Shown piece after piece: positions 43,587 to 55,260 of a stretch of 64,000 bases of DNA. This stretch comes from an uncultured Prochlorococcus sp. (GTDB lineage: Bacteria > Cyanobacteriota > Cyanobacteriia > PCC-6307 > Cyanobiaceae). The stretch lies in contig CACHVD010000003.1 of the NCBI GenBank assembly GCA_902583265.1, forward strand, positions 59,544 through 123,543, in the 5' to 3' direction. Position 1 is the stretch's first letter. Each line of letters opens with the position of its first letter. The notes below the pieces were generated by a model. It ran no database searches and was not told the DNA's origin. It was given only the letters and a program-made list of their open reading frames with translations. The position numbers were made by a program, and so were the translations under genes.

Positions 43587-44504
43587 ATGGACGAATATAA
43601 AAAAAAATTATGGAAAAAAGCAATAAAATGGCCTCTTTATTCTGTTGCCATACTTCCAGTTTTAATAACAGGGGCTTACTTGCTCAATCAATATGAAGAG
43701 GTAAAAATTTATAATTTAATTTCATTTACTTTTGCTGCAATTTTGATATTACTTTGGGAAAATCTAACTAATGATTTATACGACGCAGAAACAGGAATCG
43801 ATGAATTTAAATTCCATTCAATTGTAAATCTTGTAAAAAATAAAAAAATAATTTCATTTATTGCATATACATCGTTAGTTATTGGTTTATTAATAATTTT
43901 AATTATTTCAGTATCAACAAGTATAAACATTTTTATTTTAGTGGCAGCTTGCTGCTTCTTAGGATATTTATATCAAGGTCCTCCTTTTAGATTGGGCTAT
44001 CAAGGTTTAGGAGAACCATTATGCTGGCTTGCATTTGGACCTTTTGCGTACTCTGCAGTCTTAATTGCGTTAAATCCGTCTAATATTTACTTTGAAGATA
44101 TTCCATGGAAAGTTTCTTTATTACTTGGTTCAGGACCTTCCTTGGCAACAACTCTTGTATTATTTTGTTCTCATTTTCATCAAATTTCTGAAGATAAAAA
44201 GCATGGGAAAAATTCACCTTTAGTTCGCTTAGGGGCAAAAAAAGGTTCTCAATTTGTGCCTTGGATAATTTTTACAATATATATTTTTCAACTTTTCACA
44301 ATAGTTTATAGATTTATTCCAGTGTTTTGCATCCTTTATTTGCTTAGTTTCCCTCAAGCAATAAGACTTATAAATTTATTAAAATCTTCGTATGCAAAAC
44401 CTTCTGCAATAAAAAATTGCAAATTCGTCGCAATAAAATTTCAAACTCTTAATGGAATTGGTTTAATCACAGGATTAATATTTAATTACTTGCTAAATAA
44501 ATGA
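43587..44504 (+). CDS. menA: 1,4-dihydroxy-2-naphthoate phytyl/prenyltransferase
   Basis: UbiA-like, NLTNDLYDAETGID, polytopic; ATG 43587 preferred over 43575. Confidence 0.92.
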   Translation: MDEYKKKLWKKAIKWPLYSVAILPVLITGAYLLNQYEEVKIYNLISFTFAAILILLWENLTNDLYDAETGIDEFKFHSIVNLVKNKKIISFIAYTSLVIGLLIILIISVSTSINIFILVAACCFLGYLYQGPPFRLGYQGLGEPLCWLAFGPFAYSAVLIALNPSNIYFEDIPWKVSLLLGSGPSLATTLVLFCSHFHQISEDKKHGKNSPLVRLGAKKGSQFVPWIIFTIYIFQLFTIVYRFIPVFCILYLLSFPQAIRLINLLKSSYAKPSAIKNCKFVAIKFQTLNGIGLITGLIFNYLLNK

Positions 44505-45466
44505 ACTTAATATTTCAAAAAAAATCTTATAGCTTTAAGTTATCGGCCAAAGTAGAAAATTCTAAAACCAATTACCATACAAAATCGGGTTGGATAATTA
44601 AATTAATAAGTAATGATAAAAAAGTAGGGTTTGGAGAAGTTTCACCGCTACATAAAAAAGACTTAAAAAAGTGTGCAAAACAACTAGATATGATCCCTGA
44701 GTATATAGAGGAATTTAATTTATCTGAGCATATAAATATTTTTCACCCATGCATTCAATCTGCAATAAATTCTGCATTAGCTGAGATCAATGGAAAAATA
44801 ATTTTTAAAGAAAACTACTACTTTGATGAAATTGGTAAAACCGCCATATTGTTAAATCATGAAAATGTAGTTTCAGATCTAAATGATATTAAAAAAAGAC
44901 ATTGTGATATTGGAAAATCATTAACCTTAAAATGGAAAGTAGCACTAAAAAATAACCATGAGGAAGAAGCAAAATTAGAAGAAATTTTAAGCAAAATTGG
45001 TAATAATATTAAGTTAAGAATAGATGCTAATGGTTCTTGGGGAAGAGACATAGCTAATAGATGGGCTGATATTTTGAAAGATAATAAAAATATAGATTGG
45101 TTAGAACAACCTCTCTGTGTTGATGATATTGATGGACTGACAGAACTAAACAAAAAAATTCCAATAGCTTTAGACGAATCACTTTTAAAATTTCCAACTT
45201 TGATTGATGAGTGGAAGGGTTGGCAAATTAGAAGGCCTTCTCAAGAAAATAATCCAGTTAAGCTTTTAAGAGAATTAGAAAATAAAAAAGCTTTAATATC
45301 TATAAGTACCTCATTTGAAACTGGAATAGGAAAGAGATGGCTCCATCATTTATCTTCTCTACAATTACAAGGACCAACGCCAAAAGTTCCTGGTTTAGCA
45401 ATGAATATATTCCCTAATTCGTTTCTATTTTTAAATGAAGCAAAAAAGATATGGGATCAACTATGA
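44501..45466 (+). CDS. menC: o-Succinylbenzoate synthase
   Basis: LRIDANGSWGRDIANRW, WLEQPLCVDDIDGL, ALDESL; 4-nt overlap with menA. Confidence 0.92.
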   Translation: MNLIFQKKSYSFKLSAKVENSKTNYHTKSGWIIKLISNDKKVGFGEVSPLHKKDLKKCAKQLDMIPEYIEEFNLSEHINIFHPCIQSAINSALAEINGKIIFKENYYFDEIGKTAILLNHENVVSDLNDIKKRHCDIGKSLTLKWKVALKNNHEEEAKLEEILSKIGNNIKLRIDANGSWGRDIANRWADILKDNKNIDWLEQPLCVDDIDGLTELNKKIPIALDESLLKFPTLIDEWKGWQIRRPSQENNPVKLLRELENKKALISISTSFETGIGKRWLHHLSSLQLQGPTPKVPGLAMNIFPNSFLFLNEAKKIWDQL

Positions 45467-46665
45467 AAAATAAAATTCATACTATTGAAGTTGAAAATAA
45501 CGAAACTCAATCTGTAGAAAAAATTATTGAAAAAATTAAAGAGAATAAAATTATTTATGTAAAAAACAAATTTTATGAAGACAAAGATTTATTAGATTCA
45601 ATTACTGAAAATGGGCCAGCAATTATCTTAAACAGTAGTGGGAGTTCTGGAAAACCGAGACAATGTTTTCACCATTTAAATAATCTTAAATTATCTGCAA
45701 CTACATCAGGTCAATGGCTAATAGAGCAAGGATTTGAATTACAAAACTGCTTAATTTTCAATACTTTACCCCTGAACCATATAAGTGGATTAATGCCAAT
45801 TTTTAGAAGTCAAACTTGGGGATGTGATTGTATTAATATTTCTCCGAATTTGATAAAAAAAACTCGAGAACTTTTACTTTTCACAATTAAATTTAAAAAA
45901 AACCAAAAACACTTGATAACTTCATTAGTACCTACCCAATTACAAAGACTTTTAGCTCAAAAAGATGGAATTAGTTGGCTAAAAATTTTTGATCTAATTT
46001 GGGTAGGTGGAGCTTCAATTTCAGACCAAACTGCAGAACAATGTATAAAAGAAAAAATAAAATTAGCACCTTGTTACGGCTCAACTGAAACAGCAGCAAT
46101 GGTTACGAGTTTAAAACCAAAAGAATTCTTAATGGGTTTTAAAAATGTTGGAGAAATACTACCTGATACAAAAATAAGAATTAACGCACAAGGATTAATC
46201 GAAATAAAATCAGCCAGAATTGGAATCGAAATAATAGATTCTTTAAAAACTGAAAATTTCAAAAATAAAAATGGGTGGTGGCAAACAAGTGATTTAGGTG
46301 AAATTAAGCAAATCAATAATTCTTACTATTTAAAATTTGTTGGAAGAAGTGATAATGCCTTTAATTCAGGAGGAGAAGTTGTTTTCCCTGAAGTAATTGA
46401 ATCTAGATTAAATGATTTCATTATGAAAGAAAATATCCCAATTAATAAATTCAATATTTCGAAAGTATCTAACAAATTATGGGGAAATAAAATTAAAGTA
46501 ATAGTTGAATTTAGAGAACTTACAAATGATAAAAATATTGAAATTTCTTTAAATTTATTAAAAAATTTTTCTCAAAGTTGGCCTAAACATGAAAAGCCTG
46601 AAAAGTGGATTGTTAAAAACAAAAATAGCATTACAGAAAAAATAAACTATAAATTTAAAAAATAA
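45463..46665 (+). CDS. menE: o-Succinylbenzoate-CoA ligase
   Basis: LNSSGSSGKPRQCFHH, APCYGSTETAAMVT, WWQTSDLGEI; ATG 45463 gives an ATGA overlap with menC. Confidence 0.9.
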   Translation: MKNKIHTIEVENNETQSVEKIIEKIKENKIIYVKNKFYEDKDLLDSITENGPAIILNSSGSSGKPRQCFHHLNNLKLSATTSGQWLIEQGFELQNCLIFNTLPLNHISGLMPIFRSQTWGCDCINISPNLIKKTRELLLFTIKFKKNQKHLITSLVPTQLQRLLAQKDGISWLKIFDLIWVGGASISDQTAEQCIKEKIKLAPCYGSTETAAMVTSLKPKEFLMGFKNVGEILPDTKIRINAQGLIEIKSARIGIEIIDSLKTENFKNKNGWWQTSDLGEIKQINNSYYLKFVGRSDNAFNSGGEVVFPEVIESRLNDFIMKENIPINKFNISKVSNKLWGNKIKVIVEFRELTNDKNIEISLNLLKNFSQSWPKHEKPEKWIVKNKNSITEKINYKFKK

Positions 46666-46668
46666 TAA

Positions 46669-47121
<453 letters not shown>

Positions 47122-47130
47122 TTAAAGAAA

Positions 47131-48318
47131 TTATCTATCAACAGATCCCATAATGACATCTATTGAACCAAGGATTGCCATAATATCAGCGATTTTGGCA
47201 CCTTTAAGAATATGAGGTAATATTTGCAGATTATTTAAATCAGCTGCTCTGATTTTAAATCTCCATGGGGTAACTTCATTATTTCCTTGAATAAATACAC
47301 CTATTTCTCCTTTGCCGGACTCTAATCTTGTATATAATTCTCCGTTAGGAATTTTAAAAGTTGGAGCAACCTTCTTAGCTACATATTGATAGTCGATACC
47401 AAATATTTCACTTTTCTTATCTTCAGTCGCCATTCTTTGAGCTTCTAAATTTTCTGTTGGACCTCCTGGAATCATTTTGCAGGCTTGGCGAATGATGCTT
47501 AGTGATTGTCTCATCTCCTCAACTCTTACTCGATATCTCGCATAACAATCTCCTTCTTTTTCCGAAGCAATCTGCCAATCAAAATCGTCATAACATTCAT
47601 AATTATCGACTTTCCTTAAATCCCAGGAAACTCCAGAAGCTCTAAGCATTGGCCCAGACAAAGACCAATTAATTGCCTGGTCTCTTTGTATTGTTCCAAG
47701 ACCTTCAATTCTTTTTCTAAAAATTGGATTATTTGTAATTAATTTTTCGTATTCATCTATCTTAGGACCAAACCAATCGCAAAAGTCTATACATTTTTCT
47801 AACCATCCGTATGGGAGATCACATGCGACACCTCCTATCCTAAAGAAATTATTATTTATTAGCCTTTGTCCAGTAGCAGCTTCCCAGAGATCATAGATCA
47901 TCTCTCTTTCTCTAAAAATATAGAAAAATGGAGTTTGAGCCCCTACGTCTGCTAAAAAGGGACCAAGCCATAAAAGATGATTGGCAATACGATTAAGTTC
48001 GAGCATAAGAACTCTGATATAACTAGCTCTTTTGGGAACAGGAATATTAGCTAATCTTTCAGGAGCATTTACTACAATAGCTTCATAGAACATTCCTGCT
48101 GCGTAATCCATTCTGCTTACATAAGGGACATACATTACATTTGTTCTATTTTCAGCTATCTTTTCCATTCCTCTATGTAAATATCCAATTACTGGCTCAC
48201 AATCAATGACATTCTCACCATCAAGAGTTACAACTAACCTTAAAACCCCATGCATTGAAGGATGGTGAGGGCCAAAATTGACCACCATTGGTTCTGTTCT
48301 AGTCTCTAGCTGAGCCAT
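47131..48318 (-). CDS. ndhH: NAD(P)H-quinone oxidoreductase subunit H
   Basis: [36 protein letters not shown]-terminal [18 protein letters not shown]. Confidence 0.99.
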   Translation of the reverse strand: MAQLETRTEPMVVNFGPHHPSMHGVLRLVVTLDGENVIDCEPVIGYLHRGMEKIAENRTNVMYVPYVSRMDYAAGMFYEAIVVNAPERLANIPVPKRASYIRVLMLELNRIANHLLWLGPFLADVGAQTPFFYIFREREMIYDLWEAATGQRLINNNFFRIGGVACDLPYGWLEKCIDFCDWFGPKIDEYEKLITNNPIFRKRIEGLGTIQRDQAINWSLSGPMLRASGVSWDLRKVDNYECYDDFDWQIASEKEGDCYARYRVRVEEMRQSLSIIRQACKMIPGGPTENLEAQRMATEDKKSEIFGIDYQYVAKKVAPTFKIPNGELYTRLESGKGEIGVFIQGNNEVTPWRFKIRAADLNNLQILPHILKGAKIADIMAILGSIDVIMGSVDR

Positions 48319-48356
48319 TCGAAATTTAACTTCTAAACAAATCTTAGTCGAAAGTT

Positions 48357-49259
48357 ATGCAAACTGACCTATCTGATTCATCTTTTTTCAATCATCAATC
48401 AGTTATGACAGATGAGATTATGGCCTCGTTAGAGCATTACCCACTTATACATAACAATCAACTGAAGGGAATAGACGCAACTTTAGGAGGAGGCGGGCAC
48501 TCTTATCATTTATTGAGAAAATATTCGGATTTGAATATAATTGCACTTGATCAAGATCCATTCGCAAGACAATCAGCATTAAAAAAACTTGATGAGTTTA
48601 AAAGTAGGATTGATATAAGGGCTTCAAATTTTGCGGATTTTGTACCAAAAGAAAAAGTTTCTTTTGTGATTGCAGATCTTGGAGTAAATAGTAACCAACT
48701 TGATGACCCTAAAAGAGGATTTAGTTTCCAAAAAGATGGTCCGCTTGATATGCGCATGAATCCTTTGCTTGATGTTGATGCAGAGAAATTAATTGAGGTT
48801 TTAAATGAAAAAGATCTAGCTAACCTAATCTATAAATATGGAGATGAGAGATTATCAAGAAAGATTGCTAGGAAAATAAAATTGGATTTAAAGGAAAATG
48901 GAAAATATTCTGGGACAAAAGAGTTAGCTTACTCTATTGCAGGCTGCTTCCCACCAAAACAAAGATATAAAAAAATACATCCAGCAACAAGAACATTTCA
49001 AGCACTAAGAATTGCTGTTAATAAAGAAATTGAAGTATTAGAAAAATTTTTGCAAGTTGTACCTGAATGGCTTTTGCCAGGGGGTATTATTTCTGTTATT
49101 AGTTTTCATTCTCTTGAGGATAGGTTAGTTAAAAGTTGTTTTAAGAATGATCAAAGACTAAAAAACCTGACAAAAAAGCCAATAACTCCTTCCGAACAAG
49201 AAGTCGAACTTAATAAAAGAGCTAGAAGTGGAAAATTAAGAATTGCGCAATTAAATTAA
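48357..49259 (+). CDS. rsmH: 16S rRNA (cytosine1402-N4)-methyltransferase
   Basis: HQSVMTDEIM, GIDATLGGGGHSYHLL, FVIADLGVNSNQLDDPKRGFSF, SFHSLEDRLVK. Confidence 0.98.
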   Translation: MQTDLSDSSFFNHQSVMTDEIMASLEHYPLIHNNQLKGIDATLGGGGHSYHLLRKYSDLNIIALDQDPFARQSALKKLDEFKSRIDIRASNFADFVPKEKVSFVIADLGVNSNQLDDPKRGFSFQKDGPLDMRMNPLLDVDAEKLIEVLNEKDLANLIYKYGDERLSRKIARKIKLDLKENGKYSGTKELAYSIAGCFPPKQRYKKIHPATRTFQALRIAVNKEIEVLEKFLQVVPEWLLPGGIISVISFHSLEDRLVKSCFKNDQRLKNLTKKPITPSEQEVELNKRARSGKLRIAQLN

Positions 49260-49272
49260 AAGCCTATAATTT

Positions 49273-50418
49273 CTATCGTAATGATCTGATTGTATTTGTA
49301 AGAATATGAATTGCTTGTTTTATATCTTTTGAGTTAGTACTTAATCCAATACTTAACCTTATTGAAGATTCTGCTTCTTTAAGAGATCTTCCTAAGGCTA
49401 GTAAAACATGAGATGGTTCACCACTACTACATGCAGATCCAGTTGAACAAATTATTTTAGATTTTAAAAGTTTATGAAACTTTGCTCCGTTTAAATCCAA
49501 TACAGTCAAATTTAAATTGTGAGGTAATCTTTTTTCTATGGAGCCATTAATTAATAAACCAGAATTATTTTTTAACAACCCCTCTAAAAGGTTATTTCTA
49601 TAAAAAAGTAATTTCTCAGCATTATTTTTTTGATTAAGAACTGCTATCTCTATTGCTTTAGCAAAGCCAACTACTAAAGGAAGAGGTAATGTGCCAGACC
49701 TAAGACCATATTCCTGACCTCCTCCAACAATTAAAGGCTCAAGATTAATTTCTTCATCAATCAAAAGAAGTCCTATCCCTTTAGGGCCGTATATTTTGTG
49801 TGAACTCATCGTTATCATGTTTACATCTGATAAAAGATTGTCTAAAGCCATATAACCTAAACATTGTGCAAAATCAGAGTGAAATGTTATTCCTCTTGAT
49901 TTACATATCTTTGAAATATTTTCTATCGGCTGAATAACTCCTATTTCGTTATTTGCCAACATGACACTAACCAGAAATGTATCTTCTCTTATTTTTTTTT
50001 TGAATTGTTCTTCTAAAATTAAGCCATCTTTCTCAGGATTAATTTCTGTAACCATAAATCCCTCTTTTTTTAGTTGGTTTAAGGGCTCCAAAACAGCTTT
50101 ATGCTCCGTTTTTAAGGTAATAATATGTCCATAATTTCCTGTTTTTTTATAGAAATTTCTAGCAAAACCTAATAAGGCTAAGTTATTAGATTCAGTTGCC
50201 CCACTTGTAAAAATAACTTTTTTATTCTTAAGAAATAAACTTTGTTCTATTTTTTCTCTTGAGGCTTCCAATATAGCGCTTGCGTTAATCCCTGCCAAAT
50301 TAGATTTATTTGCAGGGTTAGAAAATATCTCACTCCAAAAAGGTTTCATAGAATCAACGACATCTTTAGAGCAAGGAGTCGAAGATTGATAGTCTAGTAG
50401 TATGGGAGTTGATAGCAT
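49273..50418 (-). CDS. Cysteine desulfurase, NifS/IscS type
   Basis: LDYQSSTPCSKDVVDSM, TSGATESNNLAL, SSHKIYGPKGIGLL, catalytic STGSACSSGEPSHVL. Confidence 0.95.
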   Translation of the reverse strand: MLSTPILLDYQSSTPCSKDVVDSMKPFWSEIFSNPANKSNLAGINASAILEASREKIEQSLFLKNKKVIFTSGATESNNLALLGFARNFYKKTGNYGHIITLKTEHKAVLEPLNQLKKEGFMVTEINPEKDGLILEEQFKKKIREDTFLVSVMLANNEIGVIQPIENISKICKSRGITFHSDFAQCLGYMALDNLLSDVNMITMSSHKIYGPKGIGLLLIDEEINLEPLIVGGGQEYGLRSGTLPLPLVVGFAKAIEIAVLNQKNNAEKLLFYRNNLLEGLLKNNSGLLINGSIEKRLPHNLNLTVLDLNGAKFHKLLKSKIICSTGSACSSGEPSHVLLALGRSLKEAESSIRLSIGLSTNSKDIKQAIHILTNTIRSLR

Positions 50419-50477
50419 TATGTTTAGTATATAAAATTCTGTTTATTACTAGAAAATCAAATTAAAGAATTAAAAAA

Positions 50478-51206
50478 ATGAATGAAATTAATCAAATAAA
50501 TAATGAACCGGTAAGAAAATCCAGAATTTTATTAGTTGATGATGAGCCTGGTTTAAGAACAGCTGTTAAAACATTTCTAGAAGATGAAGGCTTTGAAATA
50601 TTTATTGCAGTTGATGGAGATGATGGTTGGGAAAAAGCTCAAACAATTTTTCCCGATTTGATAATTAGTGATATTATGATGCCCCGAGCTAACGGTTATA
50701 CTTTATTAGAAAAAATAAGAGAAGATGAAAAATTAGGAGGAACTCCGGTTATTTTTCTAACTGCAAAAGGAATGACCCTCGACAGAACAGAAGGTTATCT
50801 TGCAGGAGTTGATGATTATATTTCCAAACCCTTCGACCCCGATGAATTAGCTGCAAGAGTTAAAAATGTAATCAATAGACAGGAACGTTTACTAAAAGAA
50901 GCAGCACGATTCGCAGATATCGATGTAAGCAAAATGGCGAAGCAAATTACTGAAATAAAATCTATGCTGACAGACCAAAATCCGACTAATTCAGAAAACA
51001 AGATAAATCTTCCTAGTTTTACTCCAAGAGAAGCAAGTGTACTTCAACTGGTAGCAGAGGGATTAATGAACAAGGAAATTGCAAGACAGCTTGAAACATC
51101 TATTAGAAATGTTGAAAAATATGTAAGTAGACTTTTTATTAAGACAGGTACATCTAGCCGAACCGAATTAGTCCGTTATGCACTTGAAAATCATTTAGTA
51201 ATATAA
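50478..51206 (+). CDS. Two-component response regulator, NarL/LuxR output, Ycf29-like
   Basis: Receiver (LLVDDEPGLR, DLIISDIMMP, SKPFDPDEL) plus LuxR HTH (FTPREASVLQLVAEGLMNKEIARQLETSIRNVEKYVSRLF). Confidence 0.92.
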   Translation: MNEINQINNEPVRKSRILLVDDEPGLRTAVKTFLEDEGFEIFIAVDGDDGWEKAQTIFPDLIISDIMMPRANGYTLLEKIREDEKLGGTPVIFLTAKGMTLDRTEGYLAGVDDYISKPFDPDELAARVKNVINRQERLLKEAARFADIDVSKMAKQITEIKSMLTDQNPTNSENKINLPSFTPREASVLQLVAEGLMNKEIARQLETSIRNVEKYVSRLFIKTGTSSRTELVRYALENHLVI

Positions 51207-51207
51207 A

Positions 51208-51909
51208 TTACTTAATTTTTTCGAATTCAATTAATTTTGAAAAATAAAAAGGAGCTTGATTTAATTTCTTTTGAACGACTTTAAATCCATTTTCTTTAGC
51301 AGCATTAATAATTCCCTTCTCTTTCAATGTATAGGCTCTTGTAGTTTTGCTTGGCCCAGGAAATAATTTCCCAATATTTTTTAGAACAGCAAGAACTGGA
51401 GTATATGGAGCAAAGCTTACGATAAGTTTTTCTTTGCTTAAGTCACATAGATGTTGGACCATTTCCTCTGCGACCGGTTGAGGATAATGAATAAACACAT
51501 CCAAACAAATCACAACGTCAAATAACCCTTTTAATTTTTCCAAATCACAGACTTCATATTTGATCTTACCTTGATTCAAACCTAATTCATTAATGCGTTT
51601 CTTTGCTTCTTTAATCATTTCAGAAGAAATATCGCTTACCTGCAATTCTTTTATACCTAATCTAAGTAATGGTATTGATAGACTTCCAACACCACATCCT
51701 GCATCACAATAGGTTTTTTTTGTTAGTTCAGGATAATCTTTGATGTATGAGACTACATCATCTACAGTTTTTTGATGTCCTTTCCTAATATTTTTCTGAA
51801 CTGTATTAATTTCATCAGATTTGCTATAAATTTTATTCCATCTTTCAAAGCCAGTACCATTAAAATACTCCCTAACTTCACTTTTTTCGATAATCTTATT
51901 TGAAGTCAT
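51208..51909 (-). CDS. chlM: Mg-protoporphyrin IX O-methyltransferase
   Basis: VREYFNGTGFERWNKIYS, DAGCGVGSLSIPLL, VSFAPYTPVLAVLKNIGKLFPGPSKTTRAY. Confidence 0.97.
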   Translation of the reverse strand: MTSNKIIEKSEVREYFNGTGFERWNKIYSKSDEINTVQKNIRKGHQKTVDDVVSYIKDYPELTKKTYCDAGCGVGSLSIPLLRLGIKELQVSDISSEMIKEAKKRINELGLNQGKIKYEVCDLEKLKGLFDVVICLDVFIHYPQPVAEEMVQHLCDLSKEKLIVSFAPYTPVLAVLKNIGKLFPGPSKTTRAYTLKEKGIINAAKENGFKVVQKKLNQAPFYFSKLIEFEKIK

Positions 51910-51998
51910 AATATTCCTTGAAAATTTATTATTTTTATACTAACCAACTGGCGCCAAATTAATTGCACGCCATTATAGGAAAGAATTGATTTGTTATT

Positions 51999-52535
51999 TT
52001 GTCAGAATTGAATTCTAAAGATATTTATAAAATTGCTGTCGTAATGGGTAGTGATTCAGATCTAAAAACATTGAAACCAGCTATTGATATTTTAAGAGAA
52101 TTTGGAATAAAAACTGAAGTTTGTATACTTTCTGCTCATCGAACACCTATTGAAATGATGGAATATGCAAAAAATGCAGAATCAGAAAACATAAAAGTAA
52201 TAATTGCCGGTGCTGGTGGTGCTGCTCATCTTCCAGGCATGCTGGCATCCATAACTTGTATTCCTATAATTGGAGTACCAGTAGAGAGTAAGACACTTAA
52301 GGGGATGGATTCTCTTTTATCAATCGTTCAAATGCCCGCTGGGATTCCAGTAGCAACAGTTGCAATTAATGGAGCTCAGAATGCTGGATTGTTGGCAATA
52401 GAGATGATCAGTTTATTTGATGAATCCATAAAGAAAACTTTAAAAGAATTCAGAGAAAATCTTCATACACAGGTAAGAACTAAAAATAGTAAGTTATCTT
52501 CTATTGGACCTGACAATTATCTTCAAAATAAATGA
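51999..52535 (+). CDS. purE: N5-carboxyaminoimidazole ribonucleotide mutase
   Basis: VVMGSDSDLKTL, SAHRTPIEMMEYA, IAGAGGAAHLPGMLAS; TTG start. Confidence 0.97.
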   Translation: MSELNSKDIYKIAVVMGSDSDLKTLKPAIDILREFGIKTEVCILSAHRTPIEMMEYAKNAESENIKVIIAGAGGAAHLPGMLASITCIPIIGVPVESKTLKGMDSLLSIVQMPAGIPVATVAINGAQNAGLLAIEMISLFDESIKKTLKEFRENLHTQVRTKNSKLSSIGPDNYLQNK

Positions 52536-52549
52536 AGTAATATTTCCTA

Positions 52550-53188
52550 CTAGTCCTTGTTAAGAAAGTTTTCTTTTTTAAGATAGTTAATAACTTTCTC
52601 AACAGATTCATTTAAATCTAATGAACCTGTATCAACAACAATTTCGGGATTATGAGGCGCTTCATATGGACTAGAAATCCCTGTAAATTCCTTAATTTCA
52701 CCCAAACGCGCTTTCTTATAAAGACCTTTAGTATCCCTATTTTCGCAAACTGTGATATCAGCAGCACAATAAACTTCAATAAAATCCTTAGATCCAATAA
52801 TTTGTCTCACCTTATCTCTATCGCTAATAAATGGTGAAACGAATGCTGTAATAGTTATTATCCCAGCATTCATAAATAAATTCGCAACTTCTCCAATTCT
52901 TCGTATATTTTCTTCTCTATCTTCATCAGAAAAACCAAGATCTTTACATAAACCGTGTCTAATATTATCTCCATCCAACACATAAGTCGAAAACCCATCT
53001 AAGTGTAAAACTTCATTTAAAGCGTTAGCTAAAGTACTTTTACCAGAGCCAGATAAACCTGTAAACCAGATAACCATTCCTTTATGACCTCTCATTTTCT
53101 CTAACTTTTCTCTATCAATTGTTAAATTATGCCACTTTATATTTGTTGACTTTGTTTGATCTTGTTCTTTCATTGTTTGGATCACCAA
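52550..53188 (-). CDS. cysC: Adenylylsulfate kinase
   Basis: WFTGLSGSGKSTLANAL, DGDNIRHGLCKDLGFSDEDREENIRRI. Confidence 0.98.
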   Translation of the reverse strand: MVIQTMKEQDQTKSTNIKWHNLTIDREKLEKMRGHKGMVIWFTGLSGSGKSTLANALNEVLHLDGFSTYVLDGDNIRHGLCKDLGFSDEDREENIRRIGEVANLFMNAGIITITAFVSPFISDRDKVRQIIGSKDFIEVYCAADITVCENRDTKGLYKKARLGEIKEFTGISSPYEAPHNPEIVVDTGSLDLNESVEKVINYLKKENFLNKD

Positions 53189-53215
53189 AATTAAAAACCT
53201 ATCCTAACCCTTGCT

Positions 53216-53527
53216 TTATAAATTATGAAATCCCTCTTTACGAAGAAACTCAATTGCTTTCGATACCATATCACCCTGTAACTGAATATTTCTATCAATT
53301 AATGTTCCTCCAGTACCACAAAAAACTTTAATTTTTTTTAGTAATTCTTTTAATAAGATTTCATCCTCAGTTCCTAACCCTCTAATTAAAGTTATAGTCT
53401 TACCCTTTTTACCTTTTTTTTGTTTTGAAATATTTATTTTTGATCTTTTATTAAAAGTATCAACCTTAGCTATCTCTCCATATTTTTTTTCTTGATTATC
53501 AAATTCGATCCAATTCTTTTTTCCCAT
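53216..53527 (-). CDS. SUI1/YciH family translation initiation factor
   Basis: KGKTITLIRGLGTEDEILLKELLKKIKVFCGTGGTLIDRNIQLQGD. Confidence 0.93.
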   Translation of the reverse strand: MGKKNWIEFDNQEKKYGEIAKVDTFNKRSKINISKQKKGKKGKTITLIRGLGTEDEILLKELLKKIKVFCGTGGTLIDRNIQLQGDMVSKAIEFLRKEGFHNL

Positions 53528-53575
53528 TATTTTAAATATAATCTATAGTTAGTTAATACTTATTCTATAGAAAAA

Positions 53576-54820
53576 GTGGTAAGTACATTTTCTCGCCAAG
53601 ATCAAAATTATAAAAAAGACGATTTAAATCAACCCTCCAAAGAGGGAAGATTTGGAAAATATGGTGGTCAATATGTTCCTGAAACGCTAATGCCTGCTCT
53701 TTTTGAGCTTGAAACAGCTGCGTCTAATGCATGGAAAGATAAACTTTTTGTAAAAGAATTAAATCATCTACTTAAGACTTATGTAGGCAGAGAAACACCA
53801 CTTTATGAAGCCAAAAGACTTACTGAACATTACAAAACTAAACAAGCAACTCCAACAATATGGCTTAAAAGAGAAGATTTAAATCATACTGGTGCTCACA
53901 AAATAAATAATGCTCTTGGACAAGCTTTATTAGCAATAAGGATGGGCAAAAAAAGAATAATTGCAGAAACTGGAGCAGGTCAGCATGGAGTTGCTACGGC
54001 TACTGTTTGTGCGAGATTTGGCTTGAAATGTATTATTTATATGGGTGCTGAAGATATAAAAAGACAATCCCTTAACGTCTTCAGAATGAAACTTCTAGGA
54101 GCTGAAGTTAAAGTTGTAAATTCAGGAACTGCAACACTTAAAGATGCTACTAGTGAAGCCATTAGAGATTGGGTTTCTAATGTCGAAAACACACACTACA
54201 TTTTAGGATCTGTTGCAGGTCCACACCCTTTCCCAAAGATTGTGCGAGATTTTCATGCAGTTATAGGAGAAGAAACTAAAAAACAATGTCTGGAATCCTT
54301 TGGATCTTTACCCGATATTTTACTTGCTTGTGTAGGTGGGGGATCAAATGCAATGGGTCTTTTCCATCCTTTCGTTAAAGAAACTTCTGTACGACTTATT
54401 GGAGTTGAAGCCGCAGGAAGCGGAGTTGATACTGACAAACATGCTGCAACTATCACTAAAGGTTCAGTTGGAATTTTGCATGGATCAATGAGTCTTCTAT
54501 TACAAGACGATAATGGTCAAGTACAAGAAGCTCACTCAATAAGTGCGGGTTTAGATTACCCTGGAGTTGGGCCTGAACATAGCCATTTAAAAGATATAGG
54601 TAGAGCAGAATATGGATCAGTAACAGATCAAGAAGCTTTAGATGCTTTGAAACTTGTTAGTGAACTTGAAGGAATTATACCAGCACTTGAAACTTCCCAT
54701 GCCTTTGCTTGGTTAGATAAATTATGCCCTACTCTTGAAAAAGATACTCATATAGTTATCAACTGCTCTGGTAGAGGTGACAAAGATGTTAATACTGTTG
54801 CATCTTCATTAGACATTTAA
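53576..54820 (+). CDS. trpB: Tryptophan synthase beta subunit
   Basis: [50 protein letters not shown] start. Confidence 0.99.
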   Translation: MVSTFSRQDQNYKKDDLNQPSKEGRFGKYGGQYVPETLMPALFELETAASNAWKDKLFVKELNHLLKTYVGRETPLYEAKRLTEHYKTKQATPTIWLKREDLNHTGAHKINNALGQALLAIRMGKKRIIAETGAGQHGVATATVCARFGLKCIIYMGAEDIKRQSLNVFRMKLLGAEVKVVNSGTATLKDATSEAIRDWVSNVENTHYILGSVAGPHPFPKIVRDFHAVIGEETKKQCLESFGSLPDILLACVGGGSNAMGLFHPFVKETSVRLIGVEAAGSGVDTDKHAATITKGSVGILHGSMSLLLQDDNGQVQEAHSISAGLDYPGVGPEHSHLKDIGRAEYGSVTDQEALDALKLVSELEGIIPALETSHAFAWLDKLCPTLEKDTHIVINCSGRGDKDVNTVASSLDI

Positions 54821-55171
54821 TCAATACCTTGGAACTGATGAGTCAATGTATCTACTCCATCCATCAATACCCTCCTCCAAATTCCAGATTTCGCTCACAA
54901 TATTATTATCTAAACACCATTGTGAAAAGTTATAACTTCTTATTCCTGCATGACAGGTAACTACAATTTTTCTATCTAATAAACCAGCAAATATTTCTTT
55001 AACATATTCATATGTGACTTTACTAATTGGTATATGTAAAAATTCCTTTGAGAAACGAGCAAGTTCAAGTTCTGACTGTTCTCTTACATCAATCAAGACC
55101 GGATCCTCTATCTCAGAATTAAACCAATCATTGAGACTAGAAGCATTTATAGATTTTGGATAACTTCCCAA
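54821..55171 (-). CDS. Rhodanese-like domain protein
   Basis: DPVLIDVREQSELELARF, active-site loop VVTCHAGIRSYNFSQWC. Confidence 0.92.
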   Translation of the reverse strand: MGSYPKSINASSLNDWFNSEIEDPVLIDVREQSELELARFSKEFLHIPISKVTYEYVKEIFAGLLDRKIVVTCHAGIRSYNFSQWCLDNNIVSEIWNLEEGIDGWSRYIDSSVPRY

Positions 55172-55260
55172 TTTATAGGATAAATTATGTGTTATTTACA
55201 ATTTAATAAATTAAGTTGCAGTAGGAAATTTATTGTTAAAAATAAAAATAAACATTGATA

